A stretch of DNA of 56,735 nucleotides from Aquidulcibacter sp. Lineage in GTDB: Bacteria > Pseudomonadota > Alphaproteobacteria > Caulobacterales > Aquidulcibacteraceae. The notes below the pieces were generated by a model. That model saw nothing but the letters and a program-made list of their open reading frames with translations. It made no database searches and had not been told where the DNA came from. This document shows positions 8,041-15,600 of the stretch, one piece after another; positions within the stretch are counted from its first letter, which is position 1; every line of letters begins with the position of its first letter. The translations under genes were made by a program, and so were the position numbers. The DNA lies in assembly GCA_027532555.1 (NCBI GenBank), contig JAPZTJ010000068.1, forward strand, positions 1-56,735, in the 5' to 3' direction.

Positions 8041-8307
8041 ATGAAAGCGAGCAAATTTACGGACGCGCAGAAGGCATTTATCTTGAAGCAGGGTGCAGAT
8101 GGTGTGCCGGTTGCTGAGATTTGCCGGCGGGCTGGCATTAGCCAGGCGACCTATTTTAACTGGAAGAAAAAGTATGATGGTTTGCTTCCAACTGAGATCA
8201 AGCGGCTGAAGTTCTTGGAAGACGAAAACACAAAGCTGCGCAAGATTGTTGCTGACCTGTCGCTCGACAAAGAGATGCTTCAGGACGTTATCCGGCGAAA
8301 GCTGTAA
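8041..8307 (+). CDS. IS3-family transposase OrfA
   Basis: An 88-residue protein with an N-terminal helix-turn-helix (about 10-45: FTDAQKAFILKQGADG, AEICRRAGISQATYFNWKKK) and a leucine-zipper-like coiled coil (about 55-85, LKFLEDENTKLRKIVADLSL). It binds the inverted ends and, fused to OrfB by a -1 frameshift, makes the active transposase. A good AGGAGTGG lies a few bases before the ATG. The gene is intact. Confidence 0.93.
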   Translation: MKASKFTDAQKAFILKQGADGVPVAEICRRAGISQATYFNWKKKYDGLLPTEIKRLKFLEDENTKLRKIVADLSLDKEMLQDVIRRKL

Positions 8308-8324
8308 GGCCTGATCGAAAGCGT

Positions 8325-9143
8325 GTGCTGGTGGCTGAGGCTTGTCGGGAATGGAATATGTCACAGCGGAGAGCCTGCCAGGTTCTAGAAGCAGACAGAT
8401 CGACCATTCAATACAAGCTTCGGCGATACGATCAGGCCAGTCTGGAAATGGCGATCAAGGAGATTTGTGAAACGCGTGTGCGCTATGGCTATCGACGCGT
8501 ACATGTGATGTTGCAGCGCGATGGTTGGCAGCACAATGTCAAGAAAACCTATCGTGTTTACAAGGAAATGGGGCTTCAGCTCAGGAATAAAACCCCAAAG
8601 AGGCGGGTCAAGGCCAAGCTTCGCGAGGACCGCAAAGACGCCGTTCAGGCTAATGAAACATGGGCCATGGACTTTGTTCATGATCAATTGGCGACTGGCC
8701 GCAAGTTCAGGATCCTGACGGTTGTTGATACGTTCACACGCTTCTCGCCCATCATCGACCCCAGATTCAGCTATCGATCAGAGGACGTCATAGAGGTTTT
8801 GGAACAGGCTTGCTCGCAGATCGGCTATCCCAAGGCCATTCGCGTTGACCAAGGTTCTGAGTTCATCTCCCACAATCTGGACCTGTGGGCCTATGCCAAA
8901 GGTGTCACGCTGGACTTCTCACGGCCCGGGAAACCAACCGACAATGCCTTCATCGAAAGCTTTAACGGCAAGTTCCGCGCTGAATGTTTGAACGCTCACT
9001 GGTTCTTGTCCCTTGCGGATGCGAAGGAAAAGTTGGAGACTTACCGCAGATACTACAACGAGGTCAGGCCACATAGCGCCATCGGCAACAAAGTCCCGAT
9101 CTCATTGATAAATCACGTCGGCGATCCCAGCCCGCTAACGTGA
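8325..9143 (+). CDS. IS3-family transposase OrfB (DDE integrase core)
   Basis: Encodes the catalytic half, 272 residues counted from the first ATG-like start. The retroviral-integrase core has the first Asp in WAMDFVHD, the second in IRVDQGSEF and the Glu in NAFIESFNGKFRAECL. The frame is open further upstream through YPAKAVRPDRKRV, which overlaps the end of OrfA in the -1 frame. A ribosomal slip around GCGAAAGC (8294-8302) would therefore make an OrfAB fusion, as known for this family. No stop or frameshift breaks the core, so the element may still be active. Confidence 0.92.
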   Translation: MLVAEACREWNMSQRRACQVLEADRSTIQYKLRRYDQASLEMAIKEICETRVRYGYRRVHVMLQRDGWQHNVKKTYRVYKEMGLQLRNKTPKRRVKAKLREDRKDAVQANETWAMDFVHDQLATGRKFRILTVVDTFTRFSPIIDPRFSYRSEDVIEVLEQACSQIGYPKAIRVDQGSEFISHNLDLWAYAKGVTLDFSRPGKPTDNAFIESFNGKFRAECLNAHWFLSLADAKEKLETYRRYYNEVRPHSAIGNKVPISLINHVGDPSPLT

Positions 9144-9280
9144 CTTAGGCCGGGAAACTCTAGCTCCCACTGGCCCGAACAATGGGTGCACTTCAACCGC
9201 TTGATGGACTCTCCTTTCAAATGGCGGACCAATCGGGGCTCAGGTCACGGCAAAAACACTAATTCCAAATGGTCCAAGTT

Positions 9281-9397
9281 TCAGGTGGCAGCTTCGTCTC
9301 TCGGCGTCCTGACGCCCACACAGCGGCTCGATCTGAACGGTTCGGCCCTCCCAAGGTCCTTTAGAAGAAAGTTAGGCAGATCCCGTGGGATTTGCAC
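9281..9397 (-). pseudogene. Stub of an S8 (subtilase-like) peptidase gene
   Basis: From a GTG at 9397, overlapping the end of the ATPase gene by 26 bases, the minus strand reads 38 residues (IPRDLPNFLLKDLGRAEPFR, then SSRCVGVRTPRDEAAT) before a stop. From memory of the family, a start of the form LPxFLLxDxxRxEPFxSxR is typical of the S8-type peptidases that follow AAA+ ATPases of this kind in mobile elements. The rest of the protease, several hundred residues long, is absent: after 85 more bases comes the insertion sequence, and nothing protease-like lies beyond it. This identification rests on a short similarity recalled rather than searched. Confidence 0.4.
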
Positions 9398-10385
9398 CTC
9401 TTCCTATTCCTTGTAATGAGCGGCGTCGCTCCAGAGAGTTAATCAAATCAAGTGTTGTTATGTTATCCCTGTCGTCCAAAACAGCTCTGCGTGCAGCGTC
9501 TTCGGCAGCAGCAACAATGTCCGCAGTCGACAAACCAACGGCATAACTTGTGACCTTCGACCAAGATAGCCTCCCATGTGAGAACCTGACAAGGCGTCGT
9601 TCAATAGCCTGACGTATTGATCCGGCATCAGGGAGTTCGTAGGAAAGAACGAGATCAAAACGACGCAACACCGCCCGATCTAGAATTTCAGCAAGATTAG
9701 TTGTCGCGATAACGATTGAAGGGCCAGTATCTTCATCAAGAAACTGCAAGAACGAATTCAGCACCCGACGCGCTTCACCCACGTCATTCCCATCAACTCT
9801 CGCCGCTGCTAAAGCGTCAATCTCATCAAACAAATAGACACCGCGAGTTGTCTTGATCGCGTCAAACACAAGTTTCAGTTTTTGCGCTGTTTCGCCCATG
9901 AACTTGGTGATGAGGCCATGTAGCATTACAGAAAAAAGTGGAAATTGAAGTTCGCCCGCAAGGCAGTGCGCTGTCATTGTCTTTCCTGTCCCTGGAGGGC
10001 CAGACAAAAGCAATCGTCGCCTTGGCTTCAAGCCTTTTTCCTCGAGCTTATCTCGCATCCGCGTCTCAACAACTATGTGCGACAGTTCTTCCACGATATT
10101 CGTCGGCAGGATAACGCTGTTGAGACGTTCGCTGGGATAAGATGCGAGCAGAAATTGCGCGAGGTCACCACGGGGTGCAGCCATTTGTGTGAGGTTTGGA
10201 GCCCTTGTATATGCCCGCTGAGGCAGTTGCCCAGCAGCGGCCCATTGACGCAATTGCTCAGCTAAGCGTTTATGACCTTTCTGTTCCTCCGCAGCCGCTA
10301 GCTGCATCGCTAGATCGAAGAAACGGTTGGAATCCCCTTCTGCATGACTCTTGACGAGACCTATGAGTTGCTGTGCCGATGCCAT
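9372..10385 (-). CDS. AAA+ ATPase, spastin/FtsH-like, partner of an S8 peptidase
   Basis: A 337-residue protein. An N-terminal helical part (1-90) is followed by one AAA+ module: Walker A LLLSGPPGTGKT (about 125-136), Walker B GVYLFDEIDAL (about 183-192), a sensor in SIVIATTNLAEILDRAVLRRFD with the arginine fingers, and a small helical lid. I prefer the ATG at 10385; a TTG two codons earlier also exists. Proteins of this form usually sit directly before a subtilase gene and are proposed to act with it as a two-part mobile-element system. Here only a stub of that gene remains, so the ATPase may have lost its partner. Confidence 0.85.
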   Translation of the reverse strand: MASAQQLIGLVKSHAEGDSNRFFDLAMQLAAAEEQKGHKRLAEQLRQWAAAGQLPQRAYTRAPNLTQMAAPRGDLAQFLLASYPSERLNSVILPTNIVEELSHIVVETRMRDKLEEKGLKPRRRLLLSGPPGTGKTMTAHCLAGELQFPLFSVMLHGLITKFMGETAQKLKLVFDAIKTTRGVYLFDEIDALAAARVDGNDVGEARRVLNSFLQFLDEDTGPSIVIATTNLAEILDRAVLRRFDLVLSYELPDAGSIRQAIERRLVRFSHGRLSWSKVTSYAVGLSTADIVAAAEDAARRAVLDDRDNITTLDLINSLERRRSLQGIGRGANPTGSA

Positions 10386-10391
10386 ACACAA

Positions 10392-11015
10392 TCCGTATCG
10401 CGAAACTGAAAACGATACACCCCAAAAACTCCTTTTAATGTAATTCTTGAAGTGGGCCAGCCGTCAACACCATTCGATGGATTGGACACGGGTTGGATGA
10501 ATTCAAAACTAAACCAAACGAGAGGTGTGTTGCAGCGCGAAAAGAACGTCAGCTTATCAATTGCCGGTGCCCAAACCAGACCCTCCGCAATCGGCCAACT
10601 ATTGCGAAAATCAGACTGTCTTGAATTGGCATAGCGTCGTTGATTTTTGAGCGCTCAAACCAACAAGTACGCCATCACGACGCCTTTGGGGTGCAATCGC
10701 CAGCCAACTCATCTTGCAATCAGCAAGCGATTTGTTTTCACGCCTTATATATATATGTCTCGTGTGACCATACTCCCTGGCTGTCTTGCCCGGACACTTG
10801 GCATTTCTGGCAAAGTAGATTGGCCATTTGCTTGCACCGCTCTTTGTCCCAAGCAGACCATTCTTATGCCCAATAACATCGCGCTTAAGTCCGAGCAGGA
10901 TGCTTTGAGGCTGTTTAAATCCAATGGGGTTCGTTGCCGCGCGATTATGTAGTGCAACCTAAGCGTAAGCGCGCTACTCTGGCGCGGCACACTTTGGCTG
11001 ATTTAAAAGGAAGGC
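10392..11015. other. Intergenic region between the ATPase and DUF2971 genes
   Basis: About 620 bases without a credible gene. It holds repeat copy 4 (10546-10597), a perfect 14-base palindrome TTTGAGCGCTCAAA (10646-10659), a run of TA repeats near 10746, and a segment at 10767-10875 that shares TACTCCCT-G-TGTCTTGCC with 36839-36858 and AAGCAGACCA with the repeat family. The last bases give a strong AAAAGGAAGG before the next gene. Confidence 0.5.
10546..10597 (+). repeat. Dispersed intergenic repeat, copy 4
   Basis: It runs from ACGTCAGCTTATCAATTGCC through GTGCCCAAACCAGACC to CTCCGCAATCGGCCA. The second half is nearly identical to copy 3, while the first half is more diverged. Confidence 0.5.
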
Positions 11016-11912
11016 ATGATGGTCCCCAACAAACTTTTTAAGTATCGCAAGTTTGACGCTAGAACTTTGAGACTGATTACTAATCAAGAACTCTATTACG
11101 CTAATCCTCGGACATTTAACGATCCATTAGATTGCGCCTTCGAGGTTAATGTCGACATAGGCTTGAAAGAGCTGGTTGCGTTATTGAAACGGGTTTACGG
11201 GCCCGATCGAGAGCAAGAGTGGCGGTATGAAGTGGATTACATTTTCCATCGTGCGACTGAGGAGGGCGATTGGACAATAGATAAGAAGGCGCGCGATTAT
11301 TTGGAACGCATGCTTGCCGGGTCAATAGAGTCTCAGGTCCGGCAAGAGTTTGATTCTCGCGGTGTGCTATCATTCTCGACGACTTGGAAATCAGTGTTGA
11401 TGTGGTCACACTACGCAGATGAACATCGTGGTATCTGCTTGGAGTTTGATACTGGCGAGCTTCAGCATGACCGTTTGGCCCCCGTAGAATACCGAAAAGG
11501 TAGGTCCGTGCTAGCAAGTGATTTATATGCTTGGAAACTGTTGGGCGATTTAGAGGCCGAAAAGCGCGCATTCAGTACACATTTCTATTCCAAAGCACCT
11601 GACTGGCGCTATGAAAAAGAGTGGCGCGATATAACCGATCAGCCTTGCTCTCGCGGGGATTACAGAATTAGCGGCATATATTTTGGGTTTCGATGCGACT
11701 ATGCAATCAAGGTTGCAATAGTTAAAATGCTTGGTATTGAAACTGATGTTAAGCTATTTGAGGTTGCTCTTGCCCGGTCGTCCTTTAGGCTTAGGCGAAT
11801 AGAAGTAGATGCTTCTGAAATAGATGCTGTTGGCATGAGTGAACCGTCAGGAATACTTGCCGCGCGGATGGCCGTCGACCTAGATAATCTAGAATGGCCA
11901 GATCATACTTGA
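11016..11912 (+). CDS. DUF2971 family protein
   Basis: A 298-residue soluble protein of the DUF2971 family. The family start is clear (LFKYRKFDARTLRLITNQEL, then YYANPRTFNDPLDCAFE), as is the central signature GVLSFSTTWKSVLMWSHYAD with GICLEFD after it. No catalytic mechanism is established that I can cite; the family is often found on mobile elements and near toxin or defence genes. AAAAGGAAGG just before the ATG gives a strong ribosome binding site. The gene looks AT-richer than the core genes to the right. The following gene is immunity-like, so a toxin/immunity or defence role is possible but only inferred from context. Confidence 0.75.
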   Translation: MMVPNKLFKYRKFDARTLRLITNQELYYANPRTFNDPLDCAFEVNVDIGLKELVALLKRVYGPDREQEWRYEVDYIFHRATEEGDWTIDKKARDYLERMLAGSIESQVRQEFDSRGVLSFSTTWKSVLMWSHYADEHRGICLEFDTGELQHDRLAPVEYRKGRSVLASDLYAWKLLGDLEAEKRAFSTHFYSKAPDWRYEKEWRDITDQPCSRGDYRISGIYFGFRCDYAIKVAIVKMLGIETDVKLFEVALARSSFRLRRIEVDASEIDAVGMSEPSGILAARMAVDLDNLEWPDHT

Positions 11913-12033
11913 TTTCACGTAAATGCTCCGGATCGAAGCCCTTTTTGGTTGGTTGTTTAAATTTAGAGTAAGGCAATTTGAAGCTGCTCGCCCAAATGGG
12001 CTTTATCCCCGGCTGATCAAGGTAAACCAGAAT

Positions 12034-12492
12034 ATGAGTGAAATTGCCGACGTGCTTTTAGAAGGGACGAATGGGTCATTACGGCTCCGGCTCGTTCGCT
12101 ATGAGTTTCCTGAAATCTTAGATGACAAATGGGATTCAAATTGGCTGGTTGCTTTTGGTGAAGGTCATATCGACGGCCGAAGATGGCGGTTTGAGTCAGC
12201 TTGCCTTGGTACTATAGAGGTAGGCGCGTTGGCGGATTGGCTGCAAAGAGTTGCCAACGGCGACGAGGTTGATGAGATTGATTTTATAGAGCCAAACTTG
12301 GAGTTTAATCTTATAGGGAAATCACATGTCAGAGTGTCCTTCGCACTTGAGTCTGCCCCGCCTTGGGTCGATGGCTACGACCTTGATAACAGAGTAGGCT
12401 TTGACGTCACGATTGGGGCCCATTTGGCCAAAGCAGCGGTCGACCTGAAGTGCCAATCCGAAGCGTTTCCGGTTCGAGGAATGGATGAGTGA
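12034..12492 (+). CDS. WapI-type immunity-like protein
   Basis: A 152-residue acidic protein resembling the WapI immunity family. Features seen are an early YEFPEILDDKWDSNWLVAFG (the conserved D-x-NWL), then ACLGTIEVGALADWLQ, the hallmark IDFIEPNLEFNL, LESAPPW, and a C-terminal FPVRG. WapI proteins neutralise contact-dependent tRNase toxins of the WapA type; related single genes occur widely without the toxin. I chose the internal ATG at 12034 (MSEIADVLL). The frame is open from 11923, but the extra 37 residues do not resemble the family. No WapA or other polymorphic toxin is in the window, so this is an orphan or protects against neighbours. Confidence 0.6.
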   Translation: MSEIADVLLEGTNGSLRLRLVRYEFPEILDDKWDSNWLVAFGEGHIDGRRWRFESACLGTIEVGALADWLQRVANGDEVDEIDFIEPNLEFNLIGKSHVRVSFALESAPPWVDGYDLDNRVGFDVTIGAHLAKAAVDLKCQSEAFPVRGMDE

Positions 12493-12678
12493 CCTCTGGC
12501 GTGTTCGATCCTTTTGAAACAAGAGCACTTCAGATGCGAAGTATTTCTCCCAATGAATAGCGGAAACATCGGGGCTCGGTCATGCACCATCTTGCAACAT
12601 AATGAAGTGGTCGGAAGAAGCGGACAAAACTAGCAAGCGGGGGCTTTGGAATGTGACAATCAATGATAGAGTAATTTC

Positions 12679-15600
12679 ATGAGTCAATCTCCTGAGTTAG
12701 CTGGCGGTGCCGGCTTCACGTTTGCGGATCGCGTAGCAACTCGTTATCTCGCGGCTCTGCTGCATGGGTCGGGCGCGGTAGGCTTGGCCGACCGGAAGGT
12801 GATCCGTGTTGCGCTTGAACAGCGAGACGCTGGCGAGCCACTCGACGACATCGTCGTTGATGGAGAGGCTCCGGATGGTTCAGTGGCGCGACTGAGCCTC
12901 CAGGTGAAGCGAGAGATCACCATCAGTGCAGCCGCTAGCAACCAAGACTTCCGCGAGATCATCCGCGACAGTTGGGCGACCATCGATAAGCCCGACTTCC
13001 GTATGGGTTTGGACAGAGTCGGAGCGGTGGTTGGGGTGTCTACTGCGGTCGGTAAGTCACGCGACCTAATTGCGCTTGGTGAGTTGGCCAAGGCCAGCGC
13101 CACACCGGTCGATTTCGCAGTAAGGTTCGCGATCGGCGGAAGTGCCTCAAATGAACAACGCACCGTGCTAGAGGACCTCCAAACTATCACCAGAGCCCTT
13201 GATAGGCCTGCCAACGTCGAGGCTATGCACTCGCTACTGCGCCATTTAGTCTTAATTCGTTTCGACGCCCTGCACGAAGGGGCCACCGACGATGCAGCTA
13301 CAGTCGCGCTTCTTGAGCAATCGCTCGCACCGGGGCAGGCAGGTCAGGCCTCTGCCCTTGCAGACCGACTTCTCAACTTGGCACGTGTGGGGGCGGGGAA
13401 AGCTCGATCTTGGGATAGGGATAGCCTGAGACTTGACGTTGCGCCGTGGTTCAACCTTGCGGAGGATCGATGGCTTGCCGCTGATCTTAGCGCCCTTCTG
13501 GCTAAGGTAAGGCTGGACACGGAGAGCATCCGCGACCGGATCGGAGACGTAGCGCTAGACCGACCAGCAGTGGGCGTAAAAGTGGCGCAGGCGTTGACCG
13601 ATCACAAGCTTGTGACGCTCCGCGGGCCGCCGGGCTCCGGAAAGTCAGTGATGCTGCGCCGTGAGGTGCAGGCGGCACTTAATCGGGGACCTGCGCTGCT
13701 GCTCAAGGCGGATCGTCTGACCGGAAGCAGCTGGGCGCAGTACGCGGTTGCCATTGGGCTGACGCAAGTCGATGCGGTCCCTCTGCTGCGCGAGATTGCG
13801 GCGATCGGTACATCAACGCTGTTTATTGATGGCCTTGATCGCATTGACAAGGCACAGCGCGGCATCGTCGTCGATCTGTTCAATGCACTAGAAAGCCGGA
13901 CAGAGTTATCGGGATGGCGTGTCCTAGCGACGATGCGAGACTCCGGTGTCGAGCCAGTACGCACTTGGTTGCCGCGCACTTTCGATAGCGGTCGGATGAC
14001 CACCGTTGAAGTTGGTCCGCTCATCGATGAGGAAGCAGAAGAGCTTGCGACGGCGAAGCCAGCTCTTCGGAGCTTGCTGTTCGGTCCTGACCCGGTCAGA
14101 ACGCTGATACGCAGGCCGTTTTTCGCGATGATCCTCAACGAAGCAGTTCTCGGACCGGGGACAACACCGCAGTCCGAGATCGAACTCATGTCGCGATGGT
14201 GGTCACGCGGCGGATTCGATGCTGAGGGCGTCGAGGCGCTCCTACGACAACGAACGTTGCTGCAGTTGGTCCGGCTCCGCGCCTTGCAGCCTGACACCTC
14301 TGTCCCACTCGAATCGCTAGACCCCATGCTCTTGGCATCCGTCGAAGCGCTCAGGAACGACGGTGTGGTTGTATATACCAGTGATGGCCACTCTGCGCAC
14401 TTTGCTCACGACATTTATTTCGAGTGGTCCTTCGCTCAGGCACTGTTCAGTGAGCGGGACAATTGGATCAGCCTTCTTCGGTCATCGGGTGAGCCACCCG
14501 TTGTCGGGCGCGCTGTGGACCTGCGGGGGCAGGCCATGTTTGTAGCAGATCCCAATGCCTGGAACACAGCGCTTGCGCAGCTGTCCGACCCGGCTCTCCG
14601 CGGCCAGTGGCACCGCACGTGGCTACTAGCACCATTGCACCTTCCTGACTTTAGCGAGCGGTCCGCGCACTTCACAGCTGCCATTGAAGTCGACGACTAC
14701 GCATTGATGCGGTCGGCACTGGTCTGGTTCCAAGCGCAGCACACCGTGCCGAACCCCAGTGTGTTAGACGGGTCTCTAGGAGAAATAGTTGACAGGGATA
14801 CGCGGGTGCGGGCCGCCGATTTGTTGGGGGGGCCGGACGACTTCCAAACCTGGATACAGTTTCTGCACTATTTGGGTACTCAAATGGGCGCAATTCCGCG
14901 CCGACTTTTTCCGCAGGTGGTCACGCTATTCGAGGTTTGGCAGAACGCGCTTGCTGATTTACCAAACCGGATCTCGGCCATGATTGTTGAGTATGCGTCC
15001 AGTTGGCTTGCCGAGCTTGAACATCGTGACAAGTTGCAGGGACGTCTCCGCCGAGACGACAAGAATGTGCCCCAAGACACCTGGGAATGTATCGAAAACA
15101 TCGACGAGTTTGTGCGAGCCCTCCGATGTCTTGTGCTCCGAGCTGGTCGAGTTGAGCCAGAACGCGTTGCTGGCTACCTGCGGATGTTCGAGTCCGGGCG
15201 AGCCGCTTCAAAACTTGCTTTCGAAGACATCAATGGGTTCGCTCCTCTTCTCTCGCGATGGCTGCCGACCGGACTTGTGGACTTCACTCTGAATTACCTC
15301 CGCCGCGAGCTGCCCGAGGAGCAACGGAACCGGCGTATTGAGGAGGACAGGCGATCGGCGACATATCGGAACGAGCTGCGGCTTCGACGGGAAGAGAGCC
15401 TCGACTGGGGTGAACGGATGAGTGTCTCGCATTCCAACTTTGGATACGGCGGACCAAGCCGCTGGGAATGGGAGACGCTTTCGCTTGAGCGCGACTCCTT
15501 CAATTATTTTCCTGCATCGCCCCTTCACCAACCGTTCCAGGCTCTTTTTGAAAATGCCCAGGACGAGGCTCTGCGGCTTGTGTGCTCGATGTCGAACCAC

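Larger units (their letters stand above)
7959..9195 (+). mobile_element. Complete IS3-family (IS407-like) insertion sequence
   Basis: A 1237-base insertion sequence with imperfect inverted ends. The left begins TGACGTGCTCCCC and the right, read inward, TGAAGTGCACCC; both continue to TTCGGGCCA and TAGAGTTT. It is flanked by a 4-base direct duplication ACCG (7955-7958 and 9196-9199), the length usual for the IS407 group. It carries two overlapping-frame transposase genes. It sits just downstream of an AAA+ ATPase gene and next to the remains of that gene's partner. Confidence 0.92.

Noticed and set aside
10646-10659. Perfect 14-base palindrome TTTGAGCGCTCAAA as an operator
   Set aside because: It is not close to a promoter that I can identify and is single in the window, so it is only mentioned in the region description.
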